Shown here in pieces: positions 15,230 to 23,418 of a DNA stretch of 32,032 bases (position 1 is the first letter of the stretch; each line of letters begins with the position of its first letter). The notes beneath the pieces were generated by a model. It saw only the letters and a program-made list of their open reading frames with translations. It made no database searches and was not told where the DNA came from. Made by a program: the position numbers and the translations under genes. The stretch spans positions 1-32,032 of IMG/VR virus record IMGVR_UViG_3300049811_000642. The stretch is one strand, 5' to 3'. Source of the stretch: a virus.

Positions 15230-15259
15230 GCGTTTGCTCCGTTGCGGCGGGTGTGGACA

Positions 15260-15292
15260 CATGAACGCGCTGTCGCGACTGGAAGCCAAGCC
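15260..15292 (-). repeat. 33-bp leader/promoter element, copy 1 of 3
   Basis: On the transcribed strand it reads GCTTGGCTTC, eight variable bases, then ACAGCGCGTTCATG. It ends 31 nt before ATG 15229. TTGGCT and GTTCAT are 17 bp apart and could be -35 and -10 boxes. Confidence 0.65.
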
Positions 15293-15371
15293 GAAGATCT
15301 GCTCCTGCCGATGGTAGACAAGCGTGGTACAGGCAGTCGCCTCGTCGAGGCGCCAACGGCAGATTCCGCGC

Positions 15372-15692
15372 TCACCACACGAAGCTCAGCGGGTTGGCGG
15401 CAATCCGTGCCAGTAGCTGTTCAAGCGGCTCCACTTCAGCGCCATCGGCGATGGGCGCCAGCAGGGTTGTGCCGGTGTCGATCAGTTCGATCCGGATGAC
15501 TTCGACGCCATTGCTGGCGTAGGCGATGTGCTTGCGCCCGGCGAGCTGGCGGTGCAATGCGTGTGGAGTCCTTGCGCGCAGCAGTTCCCGGCGCCACGCG
15601 TGGCGTCCGCGCTTGCCGGGAACCCGGACGAGCAATGAGGCGAGGAAGAATTCCTTGACGCGCTTGGCCTGTGGGGTCGGGACCTGCTTCAT
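15372..15692 (-). CDS. Small hypothetical protein with shared 33-bp leader
   Basis: This is a 106-residue protein starting at ATG 15692. The larger open frame to 15920 reads as out-of-frame sequence upstream, so the start is placed where protein-like composition begins: MKQVPTPQAKRVKEFFLASL. It is basic in its first half (RVPGKRGRHAWRRELLRART) and then reads HIAYASNGVEVIRIELIDTG and ends with PLEQLLARIAANPLSFVW. No domain is recognised; the charge pattern would suit a nucleic-acid-binding protein, which is inference. The ribosome binding site is weak. The second copy of the 33-bp element ends 29 nt upstream of the ATG. Confidence 0.6.
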   Translation of the reverse strand: MKQVPTPQAKRVKEFFLASLLVRVPGKRGRHAWRRELLRARTPHALHRQLAGRKHIAYASNGVEVIRIELIDTGTTLLAPIADGAEVEPLEQLLARIAANPLSFVW

Positions 15693-15720
15693 GGGCGTTC
15701 GATGTCCGTGTCGGGGTGAG

Positions 15721-15753
15721 CATGTACGCGCTGTTCGCGCTCGAAGCCAAGCG
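15721..15753 (-). repeat. 33-bp leader/promoter element, copy 2 of 3
   Basis: On the transcribed strand it reads GCTTGGCTTC, eight variable bases, then ACAGCGCGTACATG, with identical spacing to the other two copies. It ends 29 nt before ATG 15692. Confidence 0.65.
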
Positions 15754-15768
15754 CGTACCGCAAAAAAT

Positions 15769-15966
15769 TCACCGGTCAGCCGCCCTTCCGGTCGCGGCTT
15801 TTCGTTCATGCTCGACGCCCGCTCGATAGGCTGCTTCGAGCGCGTCTCGCAAGCGTTCGACGAAGACTTCATGGAAGTCCAGTCGGTCGGACCCACGGGT
15901 GTCCAGCGACTCGATTCCAAGGGTGACGCGGGCGATCCGCGCGATGGTGTTCTCGACTGCCTTCAT
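15769..15966 (-). CDS. DUF6900 domain protein
   Basis: This is a 65-residue protein starting at ATG 15966 with GGAGG 7 nt upstream. It is almost entirely the small DUF6900 domain: NTIARIARVTLGIESLDTRG, then SDRLDFHEVFVERLRDALEA and AYRAG. DUF6900 proteins are common on plasmids and integrative elements and have no assigned function. The gene follows the 127-residue gene at 16059-16442, with two hairpins between them. It lacks its own copy of the 33-bp leader, so it is probably expressed from the upstream gene's promoter. Confidence 0.8.
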   Translation of the reverse strand: MKAVENTIARIARVTLGIESLDTRGSDRLDFHEVFVERLRDALEAAYRAGVEHERKAATGRAADR

Positions 15967-15989
15967 GGCAAGTCCTCCGTGTCCGATGG

Positions 15990-16014
15990 GCGCATCGCCA
16001 TTGCGGCGATGCGC
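15990..16014. terminator. 10-bp perfect hairpin upstream of the DUF6900 gene
   Basis: GCGCATCGCC and GGCGATGCGC pair perfectly around a 5-nt loop. It lies between the 127-residue gene and the DUF6900 gene, 24 bp before the latter's ATG. It could terminate, stabilise the mRNA 3' end, or modulate translation. Confidence 0.5.
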
Positions 16015-16025
16015 GTGGGGAAGGG

Positions 16026-16044
16026 CGGGAGCCGGTCGCTCCCG
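16026..16044. terminator. 7-bp hairpin after the 127-residue gene
   Basis: CGGGAGC and GCTCCCG pair around a 5-nt loop, 14 bp past the stop codon at 16059. It is terminator-shaped but without a long T run. Confidence 0.5.
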
Positions 16045-16058
16045 TCTGTGGTGTGCGG

Positions 16059-16442
16059 TCAGCCGAGCCTCGCGACATACCGTGCGTCGTCGCAGCCGGC
16101 CGGATCGACGTAGAGGTAGGGGCGTCCGGGTGCGTGGACTTCGACACACAGGCGACCGTCGGCGGCGTTGCCACCCTTGCCTGCCAGCCACGCCCTAGGG
16201 CGGCTCAGGTCATCCGCGAAATCGTCGAACTCTGCAACCGTCATTTGGACTGTTTCGGTGATGTAGATGCGGTACTCGCCGGTGGCGCACATCTCGCGAA
16301 GGGAGCTGGGCTTGCGCGCGAAGGGAAGGCTGGCGCCGAGCTGCTCGACGCGAATCTTCCGACGGCCCAACCGCAGCACGCGTGGCGTTCGCACAATGCT
16401 GATGTTCATGGTGTAGGGCTCGGCGAGCGACATGGTGGGCAT
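16059..16442 (-). CDS. Conserved hypothetical protein of mobile-element type
   Basis: This is a 127-residue protein starting at ATG 16442 (AGGA about 10 nt upstream; an ATG three codons later is possible). It reads MSLAEPYTMNISIVRTPRVL, then LGRRKIRVEQLGASLPFARK, then EYRIYITETVQMTVAEFDDF, ADDLSRPRAWLAGKGG, and a C-terminal beta hairpin ending ARYVARLG. I recognise this arrangement from small proteins on integrative and conjugative elements, but no function is assigned to them. It is the first gene of the small-gene cluster and sits 147 bp past the end of the phage tail tip gene. The third copy of the 33-bp leader element ends 39 nt upstream of the ATG. Confidence 0.75.
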   Translation of the reverse strand: MPTMSLAEPYTMNISIVRTPRVLRLGRRKIRVEQLGASLPFARKPSSLREMCATGEYRIYITETVQMTVAEFDDFADDLSRPRAWLAGKGGNAADGRLCVEVHAPGRPYLYVDPAGCDDARYVARLG

Positions 16443-16480
16443 CGGTGGTTTCCTTGGGTGCGTCGGCAAGTCGACGAAGT

Positions 16481-16513
16481 CATGAACGCGCTGTGTGCGG
16501 CAGAAGCCAAGCG
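16481..16513 (-). repeat. 33-bp leader/promoter element, copy 3 of 3
   Basis: On the transcribed strand it reads GCTTGGCTTC, eight variable bases, then ACAGCGCGTTCATG. It ends 39 nt before ATG 16442 and lies between the phage tail tip gene and the small-gene cluster. Confidence 0.65.
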
Positions 16514-16588
16514 TCGATCGATGTCGCAGCGCGACTACGGGACACCTCTCGTACAGGCTTCAGGTCAGGCGCAGATTCCGCGCGCCGA

Positions 16589-19084
16589 CTACGCCAGGCG
16601 GCGCAGACTGACGCGCTCGATGCGCCCCGCGAAGGCGGCGTCGGTGGCGATGCGCAGCGCGGTGTGGGTGCTTGCAATCAGCGACTCGACGAACGTGCCG
16701 CTCGCGTTGCGCGGGGCGCTATCGATGGCTGTGGCGCCGACGAGGCCGACGCGCACCGAGCCGGCCGTGACCTGGGCCAACAGAAATTCGACGCGGTACA
16801 GCGCGCCGTCGACAAAGGCGAAGGGCTGCGCAAGATCGGTGGCGGTGCCTGCGACCTTGACCGCAGCGCCACCAGTGATCGACCAGCCGGGGCCGAGCGT
16901 CCACGCAGCCTGCGTGTCGAAGTCTGCGTTCGCGAGCTTTTCGCCGCACTCGCAGGCGATTGTCCGGATGTGCCGCTGGCGCGAGGGGAGCGCGCCGCGC
17001 CGGCTCTCGACCTCGATCCGCAGGGGAGCATCGTTCGCCAGCAGCAGCTCGACGCTGTGCTGCGTTCCGACGAGCCCGCTGGTCTCGTGCAGCACCGCGC
17101 CACTGAGCGCATGCAGCACGCGCACGGTCGTGGTCGTGCCCGGCTCGGGGCCGATGCTGCCGGCCTCGTGCTCCACCAGTCGGTCGCCCTGCAGCACACG
17201 GTCGCGATGCGCCCAGGCGAGGTCCAGGCGGGCGAAGGCCGTCGGCGGCCAGGCGGCGCCGTTGATCCGCAGCCGGCCCGGCGGATACGGCCGGGCATGG
17301 CGGGCGTCGAGCTGAACCTGCGCGATCGGTGCGAGCGCGGGATCGAGCGTGCCCTGCTGGGTGCGGGTGAGGAGCTTCGCCTCGATGGTCTCCCCCGCCA
17401 GATGTTCGGTGGGATCGGCGCCGACATAGGTATCGGTGCACCACAGGCGTGCGCCCGGTGCGTGGGACGCGGGCACCGTGTCCACGCAGCCGCGTGCGAT
17501 CGTCAAGGTGCCGGCGACGAGATCGATGGCGTCGATCCGCACCAATTCCTCGTCGATCAGCGCCTCACTGCCGACGGTGACGAGGTCCAGGTCGTGCATG
17601 TCCGCCAGCGTCGCCACCGTATCGGTTGGCCCGAGCGCAGCTGCGAGCGTCGCTGTGGCCGAGAAGTCCCCGCCCGCCACCTCCACGAATGGACCTGCAC
17701 CCGCACCTGCGGTGCGCGTGATCAGCGCGTAGCCGTAGGCCGACCCGTTCGGTCTCGCACCCAATGCGACCACGAACCCGGCATCGTCCTCGACCTGCGC
17801 CAGATCGGCCGGGCGCAGTCGTCCAGCGAGATCGCGGTACGTGGCCTCGACCAGCCGCTGCGCGGGCAGCGGCAGCGGGCGCGTGTCCGGTGGCGTCCAT
17901 GGCCCGATCACCGGCCGCAGGTAGGTGGTCGCGGCCATGCCGTCGATGTCCTGCACCAGCGTGAGCGCGAGTGCGCCGTCGGTGCGCGTCCCTTCGTCCA
18001 CCTCCAGCACCCGGACCGGCATGCGCTGCACACCCTTGCGCCGCCAGGACAGCGCGAGCACGTCGCCGCGCTTCACGCCCCACCAGCGACGGTCGACGGT
18101 GAGCTTGATCCGCTGCAGCAGGCTGCTGGCGGCGCTGGTTTCCCGTGCGGCGACGCGCTCGCACAGACTTCGGTTCCACAGACCTGGCAACGTGCGCCGG
18201 TCGGCGACGACGCGGCCCTGCGCCTGCACATTGGCCATGTTCTGGAAGGTCGCGGCGATCTCCAGATTGGAGACGCAGTCGCGTCCGAGCACGGTGACCT
18301 CGTTCACCGAACCATCGAGCAGCGGCGTCTGCCAGCTCTCCAGGGCCAGCACGCTGGTCTCATCGAGCAACGGCAACGTCGCGACATCGTAGTCCGGCCG
18401 GAACAACCGGTAGACGAACTGGCCGCGCATCGGATCGAAGGCCCACAGCCCACCGACGTGGGTGTTGACCGTCTGCAGGAAATTCCCGATCGAGTCGCCC
18501 CGCCGCCAGCCCAGGCACAGCCCGAACGCTTCGTCGTGCAACTGCTCGGCCGCGCGCAGGAAGCTCTCGCCATCGATCAAGGCGGGATCCAGACCGCAGC
18601 CCCACACCGTATCGGTGAGGCACTGGTAGTGGATATGTGCGGCGTTCATGCCGCGACCGATGCGCGCAAGTTGTGGCTGCCACACCGGTGTCGACCAGCC
18701 CTGCACGAAGCGCCCCCAGCGCTTGGCCCAGAGCTTCAGGTAGGGGTTCATCGCCCCGACCATTCCGCGGTACAGCGTGGTGCACAGACCGCGCGCCGCC
18801 GGCCACGGCCCCGGCACCTGCTGCTGCAGATAGGGCACCGGCATCTGGTCTGGCTCGCCCATGCGGATCTGCAGGGTGCCGACGAGGCCACCTTCCTTCT
18901 TGTCGCCGCCGAACAGCTGCGGCAGGTTGATTGCGAATGTGCCGCTGCCGGCGCGTTCGCCCTCGAACACGGTCTGACCGCCGACCTTCACCCCCGCGAG
19001 GTAGTCGTTCGGACCGATCGACTCGCCCATGTACAGGTACATGAAGTGCCGATAGCCGATGGTCGGCTTGCTCGACTTACCCAC
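16589..19084 (-). CDS. Phage tail tip protein with C-terminal carbohydrate-binding-like domain
   Basis: This 831-residue protein is the last structural gene. GTG 19084 is chosen because it overlaps the preceding stop (GTGGGTAA) and begins (M)GKSSKPTIGYRHFMYLYMGE, the conserved start of a family of siphophage tail tip proteins. Residues 1-380 carry tryptophan-rich structural segments (FGLCLGWRRGDSIGNFLQTV). Around residue 490 is the fibre-type segment SEALIDEELVRIDAIDLVAG, followed by RGCVDT. The last ~120 residues (LANADFDTQAAWTLGPGWSI through FAGRIERVSLRRLA) have the jelly-roll pattern of carbohydrate-binding modules such as CBM4_9. By position it replaces lambda J, the host recognition protein, so the C-terminal domain is a candidate receptor binder. 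Tail assembly and adsorption are inferred from order and pattern. Confidence 0.82.
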   Translation of the reverse strand: MGKSSKPTIGYRHFMYLYMGESIGPNDYLAGVKVGGQTVFEGERAGSGTFAINLPQLFGGDKKEGGLVGTLQIRMGEPDQMPVPYLQQQVPGPWPAARGLCTTLYRGMVGAMNPYLKLWAKRWGRFVQGWSTPVWQPQLARIGRGMNAAHIHYQCLTDTVWGCGLDPALIDGESFLRAAEQLHDEAFGLCLGWRRGDSIGNFLQTVNTHVGGLWAFDPMRGQFVYRLFRPDYDVATLPLLDETSVLALESWQTPLLDGSVNEVTVLGRDCVSNLEIAATFQNMANVQAQGRVVADRRTLPGLWNRSLCERVAARETSAASSLLQRIKLTVDRRWWGVKRGDVLALSWRRKGVQRMPVRVLEVDEGTRTDGALALTLVQDIDGMAATTYLRPVIGPWTPPDTRPLPLPAQRLVEATYRDLAGRLRPADLAQVEDDAGFVVALGARPNGSAYGYALITRTAGAGAGPFVEVAGGDFSATATLAAALGPTDTVATLADMHDLDLVTVGSEALIDEELVRIDAIDLVAGTLTIARGCVDTVPASHAPGARLWCTDTYVGADPTEHLAGETIEAKLLTRTQQGTLDPALAPIAQVQLDARHARPYPPGRLRINGAAWPPTAFARLDLAWAHRDRVLQGDRLVEHEAGSIGPEPGTTTTVRVLHALSGAVLHETSGLVGTQHSVELLLANDAPLRIEVESRRGALPSRQRHIRTIACECGEKLANADFDTQAAWTLGPGWSITGGAAVKVAGTATDLAQPFAFVDGALYRVEFLLAQVTAGSVRVGLVGATAIDSAPRNASGTFVESLIASTHTALRIATDAAFAGRIERVSLRRLA

Positions 19085-19358
19085 GGCGACGGCCCCAGGC
19101 GCGCAGGCGCTGTGCGAAGCCACGCCGCGGCGGCGAGACCACCACCGGGCGCAGCGTCGGAATCACGATCGGACGCCGCCGCCAGCGCCCGCGCAGCCGT
19201 GCAGGGACATCGAGCGCCCACAGCACGTGGAAGGCGCCTGCGGCGATTCCGAACATGCCGAACGTGCGTTCGTCGGCCAACAACAGCGCGACGCCGGAGG
19301 CGATCGAGGCGAGTGCCGCGAGCGCGATCCAGAAGGCGTAGAGGGTTCGATAGCTCAC
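19077..19358 (-). CDS. Small phage membrane protein (two helices)
   Basis: This is a 93-residue protein from GTG 19358, which overlaps the preceding stop as GTGA. Two hydrophobic helices at residues 6-26 (YAFWIALAALASIASGVALL) and 33-48 (TFGMFGIAAGAFHVLWAL) are followed by a very basic tail (RGRWRRRPIVIP, RRGFAQRLRAWGRRRG). Size, two helices and basic tail are compatible with a holin, and no other holin candidate lies in the visible module. However, it sits among tail genes, far from the endolysin gene, so a tail assembly role is equally possible. It overlaps the tail tip start by 8 nt. Confidence 0.7.
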   Translation of the reverse strand: MSYRTLYAFWIALAALASIASGVALLLADERTFGMFGIAAGAFHVLWALDVPARLRGRWRRRPIVIPTLRPVVVSPPRRGFAQRLRAWGRRRG

Positions 19359-19639
19359 AGCGGGTCCGCCTCGGATGGTGCCCCGGCGTCTGCGTGCGCC
19401 AGCGCGATCGCGCGTGCGACGAAGGGATCGTCGTGCAGGTGGGGGTAGTCGTCGACGGCGATGCCGTCCGCGCACAGCGCGCGCAGATCGATGCCGTGCT
19501 GCCGGCACCAGACGCGAATGCCCGGCGTACACAGCGGCCCGCTCGCCGGATCGATCGCGCGCACGTGGCGCAGGTGGATGCGCAGGCCGTGGTTCGACGG
19601 CCGGCTGATCGAAAGCCCGCTGCTTGACGGCACGGTCAC
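19355..19639 (-). CDS. Small phage tail-module protein
   Basis: This is a 94-residue protein from GTG 19639, overlapping the preceding stop as GTGA with GGAGG just upstream; a GTG two codons later has better spacing. Similar small proteins occur next to tail tip genes in siphophages: a beta-rich start (LRIHLRHVRAIDPAS), then GIRVWCRQHGIDLRALCADG and a final helix. No enzymatic motif is present. Function is unknown, probably tail assembly by position. Confidence 0.72.
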   Translation of the reverse strand: MTVPSSSGLSISRPSNHGLRIHLRHVRAIDPASGPLCTPGIRVWCRQHGIDLRALCADGIAVDDYPHLHDDPFVARAIALAHADAGAPSEADPL

Positions 19640-19863
19640 TTGCCTCCGCTGGCCTTGATCGGCGTCGTGCGCAGATCGCCGTAAGCCAGGACGTTGGGAT
19701 CGTCCACCCACACCTCGCCGAAGATCACCATGACCTCACGGCCTTCTTCGGCGGTCGGCACCGAGAAGTCGGCGAGCGACGGCGGCTTGGCCGATTGCGG
19801 TTTGGGGCGCATCGCGACGCTGAGCGCGATGGCGAGGATCAGCACGACGACATAGATCCACAT
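19636..19863 (-). CDS. Small phage tail-module protein with N-terminal membrane helix
   Basis: This is a 75-residue protein from ATG 19863. It begins with a hydrophobic helix (MWIYVVVLILAIALSVAM), then KPQSAKPPSLADFSVPTAEE and VMVIFGEVWVDDPNVLAYGD, ending PIKASGGK. The motif DF..PTAEEGRE with VIFG.VWVDDPNV recurs in small proteins of siphophage tail tip modules. The ribosome binding site is weak. It overlaps the next gene by 4 nt. Confidence 0.75.
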   Translation of the reverse strand: MWIYVVVLILAIALSVAMRPKPQSAKPPSLADFSVPTAEEGREVMVIFGEVWVDDPNVLAYGDLRTTPIKASGGK

Positions 19864-19974
19864 CGTGGACGGGTTCCTGTTGTGCGAGGTACGGAGCGCG
19901 GAGTGCGGGACGCGGCGAACGCGCAGCCGCCATCCGGCGCGGTCGCGCCTGGCGGTGCGTGGAAAGGGGAAGCG

Positions 19975-20772
19975 TCAGAAGACCGGGTCGTTGCCGAAGG
20001 GATTGCGCATCCCTTTCAGGGTCGGTTGGCCGCCGTAGTTGAGTTCGTTGCGGAATTTCGGGCAGCCGTTTGGCCCCAGGGTGCGGTCGCAGCCGGGGAA
20101 TGCGAGGACGTGACTGTCTGCCGCGAGCGCGGCCGGGGTCAGCAGGCGCAGCGTCGCGCCGATGTGGCGAACGATGAAGCGGCGTTCGATGCCGAGCGTC
20201 GCCGTCCACTGCAAGACGCCGCCGTCGAAGTGGCCGTCGTCGAACGTATCGAACGCTGCGGACGTGACCGTGTAGCCGGTGGCGTCGCCGAGCACCGCCG
20301 GCACCGCATGTGCGTCCGGATCGGCATTGCACAGGCCGGGCCCCTGGCTGTAGAGCACCAGCGGGCAGTTCGACTGCCAGCTGCGGCGCAAGCCGAGGGT
20401 CTCGACCGCGGCGGCAAGCGAGTTGCAGCGCAGTTTGGCGAGACTCTGCGTCTCGTCCAGGTCGGCCACGAAGCCGGTCCAGCCCAGGCGCACCTGACCG
20501 TCGCGGACCCGCACCCGCTTGAGGTCCAGGCGCAGGCGCAGCCCCGGCGGCACCGGCCGGAAGAGGTTCAGCAGCGGCAGATCCAGCGGCGCGGTGATCT
20601 CCAGCGCGTTCTTCGACTCCTCCGCCGACTGCGCGATGCGCCCGCGGGTGAGCGCGACCGGGGCGTAGCGCTGGCCTTCGACGATCGCTTGCCGCCCGGC
20701 ATCGGTGTAGCGCCAGTGGTGCAGTCCGATCGAGAAGTCGTACAGCTCGATCTCGCGCGAGAGCAGGGGCAT
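19975..20772 (-). CDS. Phage BR0599 / DUF2163 family protein
   Basis: This is a 265-residue protein; ATG 20772 is chosen because the frame upstream overlaps the preceding gene and is not protein-like. It starts MPLLSREIELYDFSIGLHHW, typical of the family. The cysteine-rich C-terminus is diagnostic: LYSQGPGLCNADPDAHAVPA, later FPGCDRTLGPNGCPKFRNEL and NYGGQPTLKGMRNPFGND. DUF2163/BR0599 proteins are tail hub-associated components in siphophages and gene transfer agents. It begins 10 nt after the preceding stop. Confidence 0.88.
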   Translation of the reverse strand: MPLLSREIELYDFSIGLHHWRYTDAGRQAIVEGQRYAPVALTRGRIAQSAEESKNALEITAPLDLPLLNLFRPVPPGLRLRLDLKRVRVRDGQVRLGWTGFVADLDETQSLAKLRCNSLAAAVETLGLRRSWQSNCPLVLYSQGPGLCNADPDAHAVPAVLGDATGYTVTSAAFDTFDDGHFDGGVLQWTATLGIERRFIVRHIGATLRLLTPAALAADSHVLAFPGCDRTLGPNGCPKFRNELNYGGQPTLKGMRNPFGNDPVF

Positions 20773-20782
20773 GCGTGCGGCG

Positions 20783-22498
20783 TCAGGGTTCTTCCGCCGG
20801 AATCCCGGCGAAGGACACGGCGCAGTCGAGCAGGCCGTCGCTGTCGGCGTGGTGGCGCAGCTCGACCGTATCGCCCGCGAGCGTGACCAGCGCGAGCCAG
20901 CAGACGATCCGGATCTGTTCGGGGACGACAACGCGGCCTAGCGCGATGTCGATGCGCAATCGTTCGGCGTCATCGCCGTTGGCGCGTATCATCTCTGAAG
21001 ATGCTTCGACGGCGCGGTAGAACACCGCGCCATCGGTCAGTTCGATGCGGACGTGGCGACGTCCCGCCTGCTGGCGCAGGCTGCGGGTGACGCCGCAGGC
21101 CGCGACGGTGAGAGTGAGCGCGGTCTCGCCGATGGTCTCGATGACTTCCAGATCGTCGGTCCAGGTCGGCAGCCACAGCGCCTCGGCCCGGCCTTGCAAC
21201 CCGTAGAGCAGGCTGCGGTGTGCGGCGCGTTCCGCGCGGCCGAACAACCGCCACGCATGCGACTGCGTTGTCCACGCCAGCCCCGACAAATCATCGGCCT
21301 GCGTGCGCCCCACCTCGCCGTCGAGCAGATCGAAGCGCCTGGCGAAGCCCGCGACCGGATCGGTTCGCTCGTCGCCGCGGTGCTCCAGCACCGGGAAGCC
21401 CCGGTAGCGTGTGGGCGGCAGTGCGGGCGACCAGTCGCAGGGCTCGGTGGCTTCGAAGCGCAGTTGCGCGGACACCAGACGGTCGGTGTGGCGCCGCAGC
21501 TCCGGCGCGTCGGTCAGACGTGCGGTGCGACAGGGCATGAGGCGGGTGCCGATGGGCCACGCGCGGCGCGTCGGCGCACGCAAGGACACACGACCGTTCG
21601 CGATCTGCACGATTTCGATCAATTCGTAGGTCGCGACATCACGCCAGAGCATGGCGAGGCTGCCGACTGCGAAGTCCAGGCCCGTGGTGTCGACCGGGAT
21701 CTCGACCGCGCCCACGACCAGTGTCGCACCAAGCCGCGTCGTATCGACGAACACCGGCAGCGCCCACGCGCGCGCCGTCCAGTCGAACAGCGCGTGTTCC
21801 ACCCAGCGGCGTTCGACGCGATCGGCGAGCACCGCGAACTCCCACGAGCGCTTGGGCGCTTCGCGCAGCGGTGTACGGGTGACGGTGCCGGCGACGGCGA
21901 TCTGGACATCGGTGAGCCAGGCGAGCGTTTCGGTCAGCGGCTCGGACCAGTTGGGCGGCAGCGTCCATGCGTTCAGGCGCAGGCCGTCGACCCGGATCGA
22001 CCGCGTCGCGCCATCGGCGAACGTCAGCACCGCGACCGCGTCAATCACCGGCGGGCCGTCGAGGCCGACCGTCAAGGTCAGCACCCGCTCCTGCAGCGGA
22101 CGCAGCAACACGGGCAGTGCAGCAGGCGCTGTCAGGGTGCTGCCCACATCGCCCTCCAGGCGCAGCGCGGCCAGCGTCTGCGGGTGGGTGCGCCAGGCAT
22201 TCCACACCGCGAGTTCGCGGGTGAGCTCGGAGACGGCGTTGCCGAGCGAGAGCACGGTCGGGGTGAGATGGATGCGATCGAAATAATCCTCGGCGAAGCG
22301 GTGCGCGAGTCGCCCGGTCGTGGGCCAGCGCAGTGCGGCCGGCGCACGAAAGGCCCCCGCGAGGGCAGTGAGACGCACGCCGTGGTACGCGGCCGGTGAG
22401 AACGCGGCCTCGCCGAGCGCATTCAACTCGGGCGAGAGCGCGGGATTGGTCGCACCGAACAGGCGCGGTGTAGGCGCGATGCCGGTCAAGGCGGCCAT
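20783..22498 (-). CDS. Phage tail protein (tail tip module)
   Basis: This is a 571-residue protein. ATG 22498 overlaps the preceding stop as TGATG and begins MAALTGIAPTPRLFGATNPA; the longer frame upstream is a shadow of the neighbouring gene. It is beta-rich throughout, with repeated segments such as AWALPVFVDTTRLGATLVVG, LVSAQLRFEATEPCDWSPAL and LYGLQGRAEALWLPTWTDDL. It resembles large structural proteins encoded between tape measure and BR0599 genes in siphophages. No enzymatic motif is seen. Its place after the tape measure indicates a distal tail or hub component. Confidence 0.8.
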   Translation of the reverse strand: MAALTGIAPTPRLFGATNPALSPELNALGEAAFSPAAYHGVRLTALAGAFRAPAALRWPTTGRLAHRFAEDYFDRIHLTPTVLSLGNAVSELTRELAVWNAWRTHPQTLAALRLEGDVGSTLTAPAALPVLLRPLQERVLTLTVGLDGPPVIDAVAVLTFADGATRSIRVDGLRLNAWTLPPNWSEPLTETLAWLTDVQIAVAGTVTRTPLREAPKRSWEFAVLADRVERRWVEHALFDWTARAWALPVFVDTTRLGATLVVGAVEIPVDTTGLDFAVGSLAMLWRDVATYELIEIVQIANGRVSLRAPTRRAWPIGTRLMPCRTARLTDAPELRRHTDRLVSAQLRFEATEPCDWSPALPPTRYRGFPVLEHRGDERTDPVAGFARRFDLLDGEVGRTQADDLSGLAWTTQSHAWRLFGRAERAAHRSLLYGLQGRAEALWLPTWTDDLEVIETIGETALTLTVAACGVTRSLRQQAGRRHVRIELTDGAVFYRAVEASSEMIRANGDDAERLRIDIALGRVVVPEQIRIVCWLALVTLAGDTVELRHHADSDGLLDCAVSFAGIPAEEP

Positions 22499-23418
22499 CA
22501 GGGCAGATCCCGCAGGGCGACGCCGAAGCTGCCGGAATGCTGCGCCCCCGTCGGCCAGCCGGCGCCGTTGCGCTGCACCGGGTTGACCGCGTGCAGCGGA
22601 TAGGCGCGCCAGCGCTCGGGGCCGTAGAGCAGCGGCTGGCTCAGGTCGAGGTGATCGAGCCGGCAGTAGCGCGCGTGGGCGAGGGTGGCGACGATCGTCT
22701 GGCCCTGCGCCTGTCGCGCCATCAGCACGTCGATCGGCAGCAGCACGGTCGCCTGGTTGAACTGCGACGGCAGCGCATGCAGCAGGCCGGCCTTGTGCGA
22801 GACGCCGAGCAGATCGCCCGGATTGCCGCCATAGGTCGTGCGCCAGCCCGCGGCGCCTTCGAGACCGCAGTGAATGACACTGCTCTGATAGGTCCCGGCA
22901 GAGCTGGCGAAGAAGAAGCCGAGCCCGGGGCCGTCGTAGGGCAGCGCACCGAGATCGGTGCCGCTGTTGGCGGCGATGAACACCCGGCAGGTCGCCGAGG
23001 TGCCGACGACATCGCCACGGAACGCGCCCGAGGCCCACAGGCCGGTGCCGCCGATCTGCGGCATCGTTGAGACGCCGAAGTTCAGGTGCTGGTGACGATC
23101 GACGTTGTAGCGCAGGACGGCGTAGACCTCGTCCGGCGTGTCGAAGACATGCAGCACGGCCTCCGCCGGCCACTGGATCGGCGCATTGCTGAAACTCATG
23201 ACCTTGACCGACTGCGGGCAGGCGCCTGTCAGCGCCGCGCCGGCCTGGCCGGTACCCGCCTGCAGGCGCAGTTCGTTCGCACTGGCAGTAAGCTGCACGA
23301 AAGCGACGCCGCGACGAAGAATGCCGTTCGCAAGCGTCCAGCCGCGCGCGGTGAGCGTCGTTTCGATCAAGGTCTTCAGCGCCGCGAAACCCGCGACCTG
23401 GCCGGTGACAGTCGCCAT
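22498..23418 (-). CDS. Phage tail protein (tail tip module)
   Basis: This is a 306-residue protein whose ATG 23418 overlaps the preceding stop as TGATG. It begins MATVTGQVAGFAALKTLIET, a helical start followed by a beta-rich body (VLHVFDTPDEVYAVLRYNVD, LWASGAFRGDVVGTSATCRV). It has a similar plan to the next protein upstream: N-terminal helix, then a compact beta-rich virion-type domain, and the two may be distant paralogues. Its specific role is unknown; position indicates the distal tail. Confidence 0.8.
   Translation of the reverse strand: MATVTGQVAGFAALKTLIETTLTARGWTLANGILRRGVAFVQLTASANELRLQAGTGQAGAALTGACPQSVKVMSFSNAPIQWPAEAVLHVFDTPDEVYAVLRYNVDRHQHLNFGVSTMPQIGGTGLWASGAFRGDVVGTSATCRVFIAANSGTDLGALPYDGPGLGFFFASSAGTYQSSVIHCGLEGAAGWRTTYGGNPGDLLGVSHKAGLLHALPSQFNQATVLLPIDVLMARQAQGQTIVATLAHARYCRLDHLDLSQPLLYGPERWRAYPLHAVNPVQRNGAGWPTGAQHSGSFGVALRDLP

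Noticed and set aside
16445-19627. A 1060-codon plus-strand open frame, longer than the gene opposite it
   Set aside because: It is an Arg/Gln/Asp/Gly-rich mirror of the tail tip gene in GC-rich DNA, with no family motif, and it crosses several minus-strand genes.
19624-22399. Two long plus-strand frames (420 and 448 codons)
   Set aside because: They are mirrors of BR0599 and neighbouring tail genes, which carry recognisable phage signatures on the minus strand.
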